Assembly: GCF_030272615.1 (NCBI RefSeq)
Contig: NC_081415.1
Coordinates: 366,487,667-366,551,666, forward strand
Origin: Cryptomeria japonica
Lineage: Eukaryota > Streptophyta > Pinopsida > Cupressales > Cupressaceae
DNA: 64,000 nucleotides
Reading direction: 5' to 3'
Shown here: one piece after another, positions 1 through 12,389 of the stretch
Numbering within the stretch: the first letter of the stretch is position 1
How the letters are laid out: every line of letters starts with the position of its first letter
The notes under the pieces: model-generated
Told to the model about the DNA's origin: nothing
Database searches by the model: none
The model's input: only the letters and a program-made list of their open reading frames with translations
Position numbers and translations under genes: made by a program

Positions 1-1225
1 TTAACTCTTACTGGTGTCGAGACACGTACGCAAGGTAGTCTTGTGGAACTCAACTTGTTGGTCTGAGGTTGTGATGAGAATACCATAAACTCTCTTGAAC
101 CTGTTAAATCTGTATCCCTGGTACACCCTGAACTTATTGACTATACTCTTCAAGATCAAACTTTGAATATACCTACCTTTGCCAATGACTATGCATTAGC
201 CTGCTATCTTAATGTAGTTGAACCAATGGACTCTTCCACCAGTGAACAAAGAGGGAACATGACAACAACAAATGTCAGGTATCTTAGTCACAAAAATAAA
301 AAAAATAAAAATAAGAGTTCTGATGGCAAAAACCACACTATGGCAGTGTTTGAATAAAAAATAGTAAAAATAAAGGACGTACCTAATGGTGAAAACCTCT
401 CTGAGGTGCCTGAAGGTGAGATACTTGACATTTTTCCTAATCACTTTAAAGAGTGATTCACAATGCTAATTGAACCTACATAGGTAGTAAACATTGGAAC
501 AAAAGAAGTTCAGCACACCATACATGTAGCTCAATCTTTGCCAACCAAAGAACTAAAAGAATTTGTTGATTTCTTCATGGAAAAGACGATCAATTTTGCA
601 TGGACATATGATGATATGTTGGGTCTAGATCCTGACCTCATAATGCATCATCTCTCTATCACTCTTGGAGTTAAACCTATTAAGAAAAAACTCTGAATAA
701 TGCATCCTCATGTTGCATTACTTGTTAAGGCTGAACTAGAAAAATTACTAAAAGCTAGATTCATCAGAGCAATTGATTATGCCGAATGGATATCTAATAT
801 TGCACCTATTTCTAAACCTGACAAATCAATTTGTGTTTGCACTGATTTTAGGGATTTAAACAAAGCTTGTCCGAAAGATGATTTTCCACTACCCAACATA
901 GACATGATCGTGGATATGACTACTGGCTATGAAATGTATACTTTAATGGATGGTTTTTCTGGATACAGTCATATCAAAATTGCACCTGAGGATAAAGAGA
1001 AAACATCATTCACCTGTGCATGGGGAACCTTCTACTGGAATGTAATTCCCTTTGGCTTAAAGAACACAGGTGCTACTTATCAAAGAGCTGTAACAACATT
1101 TTTTTATGATATGATGCACAAAAACAAGGAGGATTATGTTGATGATACTCTAGTTAAATCTATGAAAATATCAACACATCTATCAGAACTAGGTCCAATA
1201 TTAGACAGGATGGAAAAATTCAAAC
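1..1225 (+). pseudogene. Ty3/gypsy (Tat-type) pol fragment: linker and reverse transcriptase
   Basis: One reading frame with several stops runs from the window edge to about 1225. The first 600 bases match the pre-RT linker of element A (compare 13815-13915 and 15580-15660), so this is a second copy of family A. From 700 the RT fingers and palm are clear: a TDFRDLNKACPKDDFPLP block near 841-891, LMDGFSGY near 946-966, FGLKNTGATYQRA near 1051-1089, and the catalytic YVDD at 1135-1146. The frame stops being RT after KFKLRL near 1221 and continues directly into the ORF3 of another family. The 5' part is outside the window, and RNase H and integrase are absent. Reverse transcription is the family role. 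This copy is dead. Confidence 0.9.
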
Positions 1226-2250
1226 TCAGATTAATAAGAAGAAAGGGTAAGAAGATGATGAGTTCAAAGCCTTTCCCCAAGATACAAACTAAGCCTCTTC
1301 AAGGAGTCAGGATCATCGATCTTGAAGATTCTAATAGAAATCCTTCACCATCAACTATATCTTTTTCACCAGTAAGGCAAGATGAGGAACAGGTAGAGGA
1401 AGACACGTTTGTTGCAACAAGTGCATAAATGCATATTGGTATTCTTGTATTGCCTCCTAATTTGGAGTTGGATCTTACTCCCTTGGATAGCCAGGGTAAA
1501 TCCTTCAAAGATGCAAGAAAGGAGGCATGTGATAATTTCCTTGAGGATGATGCTTTGGTAAGAAGCCCAACCTTTTTGCAGTTAGTATGGAAGACAAAGG
1601 TTGACAAATACAAAGGAAGGCCCAAAGGCCAGATAGATCAGATCAAGAAATCCAAGAGGAAGTAAAGAATGAAATGAAGGAAGAGTTCAAGGAAATCACT
1701 ATTGATGAGGGTAAGAAAATTGGAAGTCAGGTTAGAGTCTTAATATTTCTAGAATGGGATATAGTAGATGTAGTGGCATTTGACGCAATTAGGAAATCAA
1801 AGGAAGACGAAGCAAGGTTAGCATTAAGAGGACCAGACTTTGCAGATGATTATGCAACCTTGGCCATATGGACAATGGAGGAAGGACCTAGGAAGCCTGA
1901 CATCAGTGATTTAAACCCCAACTTGAGGGGAATCTTAATTATAAAGAGAGCAACCGACACATGAAGTGTAGAGGCTACAAAGTTAAATGTTGATGTTGCT
2001 AAAATGGCACATGGGAGTGCAAAAAAGGAAGCTTCAGAGAAGACTGAGTTGATGAAGAAGTTTGACAAGCTTTTTAATGATTATAATGCATCTTAGAAAA
2101 GGTGTGTGGAGTTGCAAATGAGAGTGCAACTCCTTGAGCAAGGACAAATAAAGGTTTCCTATCCTGCACTTACAAGACCGTTCGAGCCATCAACATCCAG
2201 GTCACCACCTATGGTCCAAGGAGGAGAAGCATCTCAATTAAATACAAGTA
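1222..2250 (+). pseudogene. ORF3 of gypsy element H, left fragment (interrupted by element A)
   Basis: This stretch aligns at about 90% by eye with 61975-63020, the ORF3 of element G. It encodes a basic RRKGKK patch, an acidic linker, a LELDLTPLD block and a Lys/Glu-rich probable coiled coil. A 14-base deletion relative to G near 1617 shifts the frame. Further stops occur near 1964 and 2095. The ORF is cut at 2255 by insertion of element A and continues at 49070. No known domain was recognised. Its place just before the 3' LTR makes it an accessory ORF of unknown function. Confidence 0.75.
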
Positions 2251-2255
2251 CTAAT
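2251..2255. repeat. Target-site duplication of element A, left copy (CTAAT)
   Basis: CTAAT precedes the TG start of the LTR at 2256 and recurs at 49065-49069 just after the matching LTR ends in CA. The related copy at 63010-63030 preserves the uninterrupted sequence with a single CTAAT, which serves as an empty-site reference. Confidence 0.92.
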
Positions 2256-3229
2256 TGTATACACATAAAAATGGCTATGAGCGATTAAATAATTAAATAT
2301 TTATTTAATAAATATTCTTCTATTAAATAGTTATTTTGAAAAGATCAATTTATTTAATTCATTTCATGTCCTTGTATTAATTAATTTAATTGAAATAGTT
2401 TATTAATTAATTCTTTTATCCTTTTCTTCTAATCAATTAATTACATATCTAATATTTAATTATTCCTTCAATTAATTAAATATATAATATTTAATTATTC
2501 TTTCAATCAATTAAATATCTAATATTTAATGGTTATTCTTCTATCCTATAATCTCAATCATTAAATGATTTTTTAAATTATTTAATCCCTTTTCCAACTC
2601 ATTCTTCCATGTCCACTTCATCTTTCCTTTGCCAAATCATCCACCATATGGCTAAATTAATTCAACAAAATTAAAATAAATAAATCATTTATTAGCCACT
2701 TATCTTCAACTTCCAAATTTAATGAAATAATGTTTACGTACATATATTTCTTAACCTTCTTCTATATTCTCTCCAACATCCCTACATCTTAGGAAGGACT
2801 TGAGTCCACTTGTCCTCTCATGCCTAAATCTTCTCCAACCATCCCTAGATTTCCTCAGTTAGCAACCCAGTTAAGGTGAGTTGAGTGACACTTGTCTTCT
2901 CCTTCCCCCTTTCTCTCAACCTTCAACTTTGCTCACAGCCATCAAAATCTGCAGATCTGATCATGACCGTTGATCCAAGCCACATCATCTTATCCTCTCA
3001 AAAGTCTATAAAAATAGGAGTTTGAGTTGAGAAAGAGTTAGTCTTCAAGTGAGTTTTCAAGTTAACCATTTGTGAAAACTTATGCATCTGTGAGTTTTAA
3101 ATTTTGAAGCAAATAAGCATTTCTCATTTAGCATTGCAGATCATAGTATCAATTAACTATCAGTTATCAGTCCATTCTTCATATGCCATCTTGGAAGCTA
3201 TCATTTCTTGTCTGAGATCACATCATCTA
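2256..3229 (+). repeat. 5' LTR of element A, first part
   Basis: It begins TGTATACACATAAAAATGGC and matches the 3' LTR from 47995. An AT-rich block at about 2440-2535 holds extra copies of a TTAATTAAATATCTAATATTTAATT-like unit absent from the 3' LTR. The LTR is split at 3229 by insertion F and resumes at 7472. A TATA-like CTATAAAAA lies at 3006-3014. Confidence 0.92.
3006..3014 (+). promoter_or_regulatory. TATA-like box of the element A 5' LTR
   Basis: CTATAAAAA is conserved at 48678-48686 in the 3' LTR, in otherwise mixed-composition sequence. That fits the U3/R boundary of an LTR promoter. The transcription start is not determinable from sequence alone. Confidence 0.5.
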
Positions 3230-4061
3230 TGTCATGCCCAAACTTATGGGCTAAAAACGGAAGATTTTTTTTTTTGAAACACTTAAACTCTCAAAATAAT
3301 CTACATATAAAATGGAATCAAATAAGTTTTGTCTTAACTAGGATGTAAATAGAATTGTTTTCTAAGGTTGGATTAACTCACCAACTCAAATAAGCGACAT
3401 TAATTAATGGAGATTAATTAATCAAGAGGGTTGTCACAATTTAGTCAGTTAATTTAATTATCTTAATTAAGTTGCCGCTAATTAAAATCGAGGGATAATT
3501 AGATATCTCAAATGCATATAAATCATTCCCGACCTAAATAATGATAAAGCTATTTAAAATTAATTAATAATTTCCGTTGACAAAATTTCCCCAAATTAAT
3601 TTCCACTTGACGTCCATATTTAATTAAATACAAAAATTAGCTAAGAACTGTCCTTATTAAAATTCCTTGATAAAATTATGTCAATAATGCGATAAGATAA
3701 CTATATAAAATTTAACAAAATAAATTTAAATAGGTCTTCTACTTAACCTTAAATATGTATAATTAATTGTATATATACCTATATGAAGAAAATATAGCAT
3801 ATATATAAATTATATACACATAAACAATTTGGGTAAACAATTTTTTATATTTTATCCTATTTATACATGTAAATTTCTTTTAATAAAAAGAACCAACTAT
3901 GCCCATTAAATATTATCATGCAACTATTAAATAACCTTAAATTTTAAGTTATAATTTAAAAACTTAATTCAAATTTCCGTTCATATTTTTACATGCAAAC
4001 CCTAAGTTTAAAAATTATAATAAAGACTAAAATTCAAATCCTTCTTTTATATTTCTATGCT

Positions 4062-4207
4062 AACCCTAACCCAAATATGGGCTAGGGTTGCATTATTAAA
4101 ATACTCCTATTATTAAAATGCCAACCCTAACCCGAAATTGGGTTAGGGTTGCATATTCTATCTCTTTTCCTATTTGCTTATACCCTAACCCAAATTTGGG
4201 TTAGGGT
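4062..4207. repeat. Three hairpins built from telomere-like AACCCTAACCC arms
   Basis: The palindromes lie at 4062-4089, 4123-4150 and 4182-4207, each pairing a CCCTAACCC arm with a GGGTTAGGG (or GGGCTAGGG) arm around a 4-6 base AT loop. They are spaced about 60 bases apart and separated by unrelated AT-rich sequence. An (AT)n run follows at about 4210-4230. Confidence 0.85.
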
Positions 4208-4244
4208 TTAATATATATATATATATATATTGTGAGTGTGTGTT

Positions 4245-4600
4245 TGTGCAGGTTTCATGGCCATAGGGCGGCGACCGAGATGGGGTAAGGCAGTAGCCGA
4301 AGGGAGGGGCGGAACCACAGAGGAGGTCAGGTTCTGAAGAAGGCGGAGGCGGGGGAGAGGTTTGAAGAAGAGGGGGGTGAGCGGTGGCGGTGACATCCAC
4401 CACGGGTCTTGGCCCGCAGTGGCGCCACGACACCCCTCCTGGTCTCAGCCCGCAGTGGTGGTCGAAGTCGCCCCTGTGGGTCACGGCCCGCAGTGGCGCT
4501 GCAGGCGCCGCTGTGGGCTTCGACCTGCAGCGGGAGGCCTGAGCGCCCCTGTGAGTTTGCAGGGCAGTGGGGGTAGGTCTCCCCAATGGTAAAACTTTAT
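4245..4600. repeat. GC-rich block with degenerate repeats
   Basis: This island is strongly GC-rich, unlike the AT-rich surroundings. A loose unit containing GGCCCGCAGTGGCGC recurs at about 4411, 4447 and 4484. Open frames on both strands are low-complexity (Pro/Arg/Gly-rich) and are probably not coding. Confidence 0.6.
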
Positions 4601-7471
4601 TTTTTTTAATTTTTTTTTTTAAATTTCTTTTTTTTTGTTCTTTTATATATATATGTCTCAAAGGGTTGAAAGCCCTCTTTTTTTTGACAAAACATGCATG
4701 AATAACTTAAAATATAGATAGCATAGAAGATCTATACATTTCATTTCTTGCTAAATTAATGTAGAGTAAGATTTTAATTTTCACATGAATACCCATATTC
4801 TTTTAGCTAGGTTATCTAGGTTCTAAATATACAGCATTAAATTTATTAGAACTGTCGGATTTAATAGATAAATATATCAAAAAAAAGGGTACATTTCTCT
4901 AATTCTCTAGATCTGTGAATGCTCCTATATCCCCTTTTTATTTTCTACAACAATGCATTTTTTTTTTGACAGTAATAATTACAATAACAGCAGCATTCAA
5001 ATATTCCAGAAATTACTTAAAACATTCCTATTTCTCTATCTACATCTCTTTCTTTTTTTATATATAAAATTACAGAGACAAAAGATGACAAAATCTAGTT
5101 AAATGAAAGTTTTAAATAAAATACATTTTTCAGATAAATGTTAGTCTTCGTATATTGGATAGATTTCAGATAAAAGACAACAACATTACATTACAACCTT
5201 TCATTTAAGAAAAAACACTCTTTTCTCATAGAAATAATTTGAATACAACAGTCAACTTTTACAATGGGTGGAATACCCCAACTAGTCTCTCATTCCTAAT
5301 AATGAGGACTTAAGTAAAATAACACCTTTCTTATACAAAAATAAATATGAAATAAAGCTCCTTATTTACATTTCTGCAACTAAAATATAATATTGCTTTT
5401 CCTATTCTTTTTTTTTTTTGCAACTAATTTGAAACCAGCAACTCCTAGCTTTCCTTCCCAAGCAACCTGCATTTGAAAATTTAGGGTTGTGACCATGGGG
5501 TGCTCACCTCCCAGCCTAGGCTTACTAGAAGCCACCCCAAAGCTTGGAGAACCAAGTCCTAAATGAGTTACACTCAAGCAAACACAAACAAACAAGGGGA
5601 AAACAAAACACAACAAACACATTCCCTTCCCAAGCTGAAACTTCATCACATAATGTGATGTTTTACTAGGGTGGAAGTGGATCAAGTACCCTAGAGGAGA
5701 TCTGCTAGATAGTAACTCACAACCAACTCATGGCATCTAAGAAAACACAACAAAACTCATCTTAACCCCCATATCCTTATGACCCCCAACAGGAAAACAT
5801 GCCATATTTGCTCCCCTTATGACCCCCGAATGCATAAACAAAATTGAGTAGCAAGGGTCACATGGACAAACCTTTGAGATCACTCTCATGACGAGAGCCT
5901 CTCACTCTAAGGCTGTCAAACTCCTTCCACCCCCAAGACCATTTTGCCCTCTCAAGGGTAAGATAGTCTTGGATACTCCCAAACACAACAAAATACATAA
6001 ACATAAATAGAAAAAGAATCACATAGAGCTTTCACAAATACAATGCAAACTATAACATATACATTCAAGCATCCTACATATAGATTTCAAATAACATGTA
6101 AGAAAACACCAACCTTGAATCTGCCAAGGGTATTCTAGGGAAAGCTTGGAGAAGAGCAGCCCAATCCACAAGACTTTTTCTGCGACACTTAGCCAAATTC
6201 TCCTATTCTCAAACTGGTTTTTCCTCCAAAAATTTGTTCAAAATCTCCAAAGATGGAGAGTGGGTGATTGGCTCACTAAGCTTCAATCTCTAGCCTAAGA
6301 AGGCTTCTCTCACTCCTTCCAACCTCTTGGATAGAGTGAGGGACTCCCATTGGTTGGTCTTCCCTAGGTCATACACACTCCCTAACCAAGGCACCTCAAG
6401 AAGAGGGATGAAATGGGGAAGAGGAATCTCACCTATCAAGAAGGTTATCTAACCAAGGATGGAACTCCTATAGATGGAATTTGTCCATCTTGGGAAAACC
6501 ACTTTTTTGGGTGGTTAAACAAGCCCTAAGGGAAAGACACATGGCCAAATTTGGCCTTCACCCATAGGTACCCCATGAGGCCTAATAAAAATTCTCTAAA
6601 ACTGACTCTAGGAGTTGATTTAACCCTTAGAAAGTCCACCTAAAGTTAACCTATGGGTCAACTCTGAGTTGACCCTCCTTGTGGCTCACTAACCTAGACT
6701 TCTTGGTACATTCAAGGATGATTAGGAGATATAACAATTAACAAAAATAAAACTCTCCAAAAAGGTGACATGACAATTACCAACACAACATACAACATAT
6801 GTGTCAAGTGACACTACAAAATAATTCCACATCACAAATACACACATAGCAATTGTCCCTTGAATGATTTAAACAAATTTAATGAATAAAATTTACACAC
6901 GCAAACAATTATGTTTACGAATAAAATACAATACATACAGGGTGTTGTCTCTCCAAATAGACAACCCCTAGTTTTATGAACGCACATAGGCCTAGGCTTG
7001 AGTCTCCATAATATTTCCATGGTCACATGGATAATTTCCTACGCATCTCAATTTAAACATTAGTACTTTCCAATAGCCTCATATAATATAAAACACATAA
7101 TTAAGAATACAATTCAATCATTCTGCATAGAATTGACATTATACAATACAATTGCCACATATCAAAGCAATTCATCATAATCCTCATAATTTAATCCATT
7201 TATAAGATATACAAACATATTTCTAGCATCATAATAAAGTCCTACAAATCAATTAATGACCTACATTGTCTCAATGTTACCCTATTCTAGGATCATATAA
7301 AATTCTATATCCACAAAGAATAGAAATGAAGCATCAATATATATCAACGTTATCAAATTCGTGGGACCATATAAAGTTCTATATCCATAATTTATAAAAA
7401 ATAAAGCATCCATAATAGTTCCAACATGAAAATCACTAAAAAGCTAGGATGGGTCGGCGTAGGGCCTCACA

Positions 7472-7664
7472 ATCTGCAACCAGGAATAGTGGAGTTAGGA
7501 CACAATGAGACATAAATCATGAAGGTAATAACAGTGTTTTTATTTTATATCAATTTCATGTAGTTTCATTGGTTGAGTTTGGATTTTCTGTAGCATTTCC
7601 TTTGTATTTTATGAAACTAATATGTTGCAGGTAGTATTCTAATGATGAAATTCAAGTCGACACA
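7472..7664 (+). repeat. 5' LTR of element A, second part
   Basis: It matches 48877-49064 with about 12 mismatches over 188 positions by eye, and ends AAGTCGACACA. The first five bases are the right-hand duplicate created by insertion F. Confidence 0.92.
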
Positions 7665-7667
7665 TTT

Positions 7668-7685
7668 TGGTGCCCACCATGGGGC
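7668..7685 (+). other. Primer-binding site of element A
   Basis: TGGTGCCCACCATGGGGC begins three bases after the LTR end. It starts with TGG, as a PBS complementary to a tRNA 3' CCA end must. I cannot assign the tRNA with certainty. Confidence 0.6.
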
Positions 7686-9898
7686 TGGAGCCTCGCATAT
7701 ATCTTTCTAATGTCCTATCTAGTTCTCGCAAAACCAAATTTAACGCATTTGTAATACAGATTCACGCATGTGTGAGTTCTGATAGTGCTTTTATTTAATA
7801 GGTTAGTGCTTTTGTCCTTCAGGTTAGCACATTTGTCATTTAGATTACCACTTTTGTCTGCAAATCAACACATTTAATCCTCAGAGTAGCGCTTTTGTCC
7901 TTCAGGTTACCGCATATATCAATTTGGTTAGCGCTTTTGTCAGTGATTTGTCTCTTCTTAGTCCTCAAAGCAGCGCTTTTGTATCTCAGGTTAATGGTTT
8001 TGTTCTTTAGGTTATTTCTTTTGAGGTGAAAGGAAGCACATTTGTTAGGATGGCACTTTTATTTGCAAATGACAATTTTCCTATAGAACTGAATGTCTAA
8101 GAACTGAAATTTTCACATTACTGACATGTCTATGTGCATGATTGTTTTTAAGCAAATTTCATGCATTTCCTCACCTAGTTAATTAAGAGTTCTATTTTGG
8201 AAAGTAACACATCATATCTTGCTCATTTATCTTAACTAAGGGGATAAATTGACAGCATGCAACTTGCATTTTGAGTGACTTCTTTAAATTAGTTGCACAT
8301 AGAATTTAGAAGGCTAAAATAAACTTGTGTTTTCCATGCTTGATGAAGTAGTAGGTAAGTATGCTCTCACCCTCGTATGGTGATCAGAAAACTAGACCTA
8401 CTTTATTTTATGTGTAACCTTTAGAGGGCATGCCTTCTCGAGTTGCCTTGAGGGAGCCAGTGAGAGGGGAATGACCCAAAGTGGAAACTGGCTAATACCT
8501 ATTCCTTCCAATCCACTCTAAATAAATTGTGTTTGTGATGAAATTCACAAGCAACATGTGATGATAATTTCATACCAACATTATGTTTCCCCATAAATCC
8601 TATGGAGCGTAACCTCTATAGGCTGGGAACCTTCTGTATTTACAGAGCTGAAAGTGTTGCATGTATGACCACATGACTAGAAGCCTTTACTAAAAAACAC
8701 TTGTACTAGTTGCCAAAATCCTTCTAATTGTTGGTGCAGGAGGTCAGACCTCTAAAGCGGCTCACACACATATGGTTCTTAGTAGAGATATAAAGTTTGT
8801 CATGGGGAGTTTTCATGGAAATTGGTGCTTGGCTACCCCAAAGAAGTGAGTGTCGAGGGTGGAGTTAGTGGGGTCAAGCATCTAAATATCCGCTTTGAAC
8901 AGCGTAGCCTTAGGGGAAACCCCATGTGAGATTCAACAATTATTGTCTCAACTTGCCATAGGATTTGTACTTGCTTATGCATTTTATTTTTTTAAACATT
9001 GTGTCTTCTATGTCCATGACATGCTCAAAATGGTCAAAATTTGAAGAAAATCATCATCTAAAAATGAGCAAATATTGAACAACTTGCTAAAATATTTGAA
9101 AAGAATCCTTGAAACATAGTCAGAATAGCACTTCCAGGCAACAAAATAGCACTTTTATCCTATAAGTTAACACTTTTTACCACAAGAATTAGCGCAAAGG
9201 CTTTTTCACATTTGAAACAAAGCATATCAAACTAAAATTTCAAAGTCAGTATCGAAACACTTCTTGAGTAGTTTTGTCTTTAAACTATCACACATTTTCA
9301 AACTAGTTCGATAACTGGGTCACCAATCCAACATGCTATTTCCAAAAGGTTTCCATAAGCATAAAACATTCAACAAGTTATTTATTTAAACATATTAAGT
9401 GCAAAAATCAACATCATTGTCAGTTTCTCATCAGGATATATCAAATCCTCTATCACGAAACTTGACCAATCCACCTTGTGTTCATTATCTTGGATATATC
9501 TTTCCTATTTTGAACCTAGGTTATATCAAAATCAGAATTGCACCCACATTGGAATCAAGCAAACTTGTAAACTATCATATGCTTATATGACTTTTAAGTA
9601 TCACCTTAAGAAAAGAAAACCCAGTTATAAAGCTATTTAGAAAAGGATAAGATTCTTGTATATCAATCGCAAGATCTTATTAAAACATAGGACATTCCTA
9701 CACTGTTTTCATCACTATTTACGTGGCTGCGGGACAGAATTTGATGGAGAAATTTTGCAAGGATGTTTTTTTCAACAAAGAGATGCTTTATCACAATGAC
9801 CAAACAATAGTGGTAAAATCAACAAAGCATACCTTCCTAAACCAATAATTACCTATTGAATTGTCTTTTGAAAACTTCAAAAATTTTGAAATAATCAC
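7686..9898 (+). other. Untranslated leader of element A with degenerate repeats
   Basis: No convincing coding sequence is seen in these 2.2 kb. Between about 7780 and 8045 a degenerate unit of roughly 20-30 bases with the core GTTAGCGCTTTTGTC recurs at least eight times, with a weaker echo at 9125-9200. The reverse complement of the same unit appears near the 3' end of the element (47230-47480). The leader precedes the gag start at 9899. Confidence 0.6.
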
Positions 9899-11375
9899 AT
9901 GCCTATTTTGACTAGAGCTCACTACGAACAACTCAGAAAACAACAAAAACAAATGGAAGAAGAAGATAATTCAATGTTCCACACTTTTGGGTATACGGTT
10001 GTTGACGAGGAAGCAGTCAATAACACTATCAGAGACCTTGAGCATGATTTCAAATTTGATAGACTAATAGAAAAAATATTAGCAAAGCAAAAAGAAAAAT
10101 ATCTTTTGATGTTGGCAAAATCAGGAGCTAAGTTGCCACAAGAATTTAACATAGAAGGCTTGAAACAAGATGGGGAGACAAGTAATACTCAAAACATAAA
10201 TGATCCAAATAATGAAGATATGAACAAAGAAATTCATCAAGAGACAAGAAAAGAACATGATGACACAAGCAGAGAGCATAGTGATAGAAGAACTTACGAA
10301 GATACAAGGAGAAACCGTATGGATAATCCATTGTTAAATCTCACTTAGCAAATGCAAACTCTACAACAATAGATACAAGACATGTAGAATGGCACAAGCT
10401 CAAATAAGTATTCATTGGAAGATATATGCCCATATCCTTTTGATAAAAGTTTGAATGTGATACCATTTCCACAGCATTGCGAGATCCCTAAATATGACAA
10501 ATACGATGGAAAATCTGATCCTCAAGATCACATTAAGGAATTTTGTACTATGAGTATGGAGTTTGCACACAATGAAACTTACCAAATGCATATTTTCCCT
10601 AGGAGTTTAAATGGACAATCAATGGAATGGTTTTCAAGATTACCATCTGGAATCAAATCTTTTGAAGAACTCGTGAATAGATTTATTTCACAATACTCCT
10701 ACAATGTAAGGAATGAGATAACAATGCTAGATTTTTAAACAAAAGAATGGTGAATCTTTTATGATCTTCTTGCAGCAATGGAAACAAATGTTTACTAGGT
10801 ATCCAAGAGATGTACTTTATCAAGAAAAGATTAACATATTCATTGATAATCTTATGAGTGAAATGAGTTATCGACTAAAAATGCAATGTCCTCCCTCTTT
10901 CACCAAAATGATTGAGAATGGTTTGAAAATAGAAGACGCGATGGTAAAGAAAGGATAACTAAAACTTTAAAATAATTATTACAACAACAACAATGACAAA
11001 CCCAAGTTCTGGTCAAAGAATAGGAATGTCATCAACGGAGGACATGACGACAATAATGCTACAAAATAGCAACAAATATTTAATCTATCAAGTCAGATCC
11101 CAAACAATAACACTCAAATAAGCAATAAACCCAAGTCTTTCTTCTCCAATTCTCGCAGGAAATTCACAAACATTGGAGAACCCTTGGAATCAGCTTTGAA
11201 AACTCTTCTTGCGAATAAACTGATTATTTTACTAGAAGCAAGAAGTTATGAACCACAAGTCAAACCAATTTGGTGGAACGACAATCACTTTTGCAATTAC
11301 CATCGGAATAAAGGACACCAAACTAATGATTGTCAGAGATTGAAACACCTTATCTAAGATTTAATCGATAATGGA
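9899..11375 (+). pseudogene. Element A gag (capsid-like, with a CCHC-type knuckle)
   Basis: The ORF starts MPILTRAHYEQLRKQQ, a common opening of Tat-type gags, and is in frame to 10348. It continues after a few stops at 10415-10738 and shifts frame at about 10740. A retrotransposon gag core (PKYDKYDGKSDPQDHIKEF, then FSRLPSGIKSFEELVNRFISQ) lies at about 10487-10700. A variant zinc knuckle, FCNYHRNKGHQTNDC, lies near 11291-11335, followed by the LKHLI segment usual for this family. The product would form the virus-like particle and bind RNA. Stops and a frameshift make it inactive. Confidence 0.85.
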
Positions 11376-11384
11376 ACGATCACA

Positions 11385-12350
11385 ATGGATAGCCATAAGA
11401 TAAACAAATCACACCTAGCCTTCAAAACTCCGCTTCCAAACTATGAAAAAGGTGAACAGTCCAAATTAAAAGATGACAAAGGAAAATCCAAAGTAAACTA
11501 CACTTATACATATGATGATGTGGTAAATTTCATCATCGTTAAGGATAACACACCTTTAGAACCAATCAATGTCATTACGAGAAGCAAAGCAAAGGTCACA
11601 TTTCCAAGTATAACAAATGAATCAAACTCCACTTCACGACAATATAACTTAGTGGAGCAATTGCAAATAATACCTGCTCAAATATCAATTTTGGAACTTC
11701 TCAAAGTTTCACCCATGCATAAGGAAATTTTGGAAAAAGCTCTAACAGAAACAACAGTTTCAAAAGACTTGGATGTAGATCAGTTCCAAAACATGGTGGG
11801 ACACCTTATAGCCCCTCATTGCTTATCATTTTCTAAAAATGATGACACACCCTCACAACATACTAGCATTGCTCCCTTACATGTTGAATTCGCCATTAAT
11901 AAAACTCGTGTCAAATGCATACTCATAGATGGTGGTGTTCGTTTAAACATTTGTGCATTAAGTTTAATAAAGGCTTTGGGATATTCAGAAAATGAAGTAG
12001 ATCCAAAGAAGAAAATAACCATTAAAGCTTATGATGAAGAGGAGTGTTCTTCTAAAGGAACTGTGGTGTTACTGATCAAAATAGGACATGTGGAAAGGAA
12101 TACATTATGTCAGGTTCTATATTTGAATCTCTCTTATAACATTCTTCTAGGAAGGCCATGGAATCACAAAATGCAAGAAATTCCTTCTACATATCACCAA
12201 TGTGTAAAGTTTCCTCATTAGGGACAAGAGGTCTCTATAATTACAGACTCAAGACAATATTGTAATAATCTGAAGCCAACACAAGATACAAGAGTTCCAC
12301 ATAACAGAGAATCAGTATATCCTACCAAAGAAATTCAAGAAAAGTTATAA
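11385..12350 (+). pseudogene. Element A aspartic protease region
   Basis: A 278-codon frame opens at 11385, after a Lys-rich linker. The active-site motif reads ILIDGGVRLNIC with the Asp codon at 11928-11930, followed by ALGYSENEV and the flap-side YNILLGRPWNH block at about 12137-12170, typical of plant gypsy proteases. The frame stops at 12221, but related sequence carries on into the G-patch region. The protease would cleave the Gag-Pol polyprotein. Confidence 0.85.
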
Positions 12351-12389
12351 GAAACCTTCAAGAAAAAGCTCAAATTAAATGATGAAGGA

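Larger units (their letters stand above)
3230..7471. mobile_element. Insertion F: 4.2-kb probable solo LTR within the 5' LTR of A
   Basis: Comparison with the uninterrupted 3' LTR (48870-48890) places the insertion exactly between ACATC and GCAACC. The termini are TGTCATGCCC and GGGCCTCACA, imperfect inverted ends of LTR type. The flanks ATCTA (3225-3229) and ATCTG (7472-7476) form a 5-bp duplication with one mismatch. No gag or pol is visible and no second LTR was found inside, so a giant solo LTR is the best reading. It contains telomere-like hairpins, an (AT)n run and a GC-rich block near 4060-4600. Orientation is undetermined. The rest (about 4620-7440) is AT-rich and shows no convincing ORF. 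Confidence 0.7.

Noticed and set aside
4062-4207. Telomere-like motifs considered as an interstitial telomere
   Set aside because: There is no head-to-tail run of telomere repeats, only short inverted pairs.
4185-4661. Minus-strand frame of 158 codons, Pro/Arg/Thr-rich, in the GC-rich block of insertion F
   Set aside because: Low complexity, caused by degenerate GC-rich repeats and poly-T ends, with no domain and no conserved copy.
5380-5685. Minus-strand frame of 101 codons in insertion F
   Set aside because: It has a hydrophobic stretch that could suggest a membrane protein, but also a poly-Lys tail from poly-T and no homologous support.
7780-8045. Leader repeats considered as a CRISPR-like array
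   Set aside because: The units are degenerate with no constant repeat and unique-spacer pattern, and the sequence is plant retrotransposon leader.
9399-9590. Small plus-strand frame in the leader of element A
   Set aside because: No similarity to any retrotransposon product. It is in the untranslated leader upstream of a clear gag start, so a functional upstream ORF cannot be supported.
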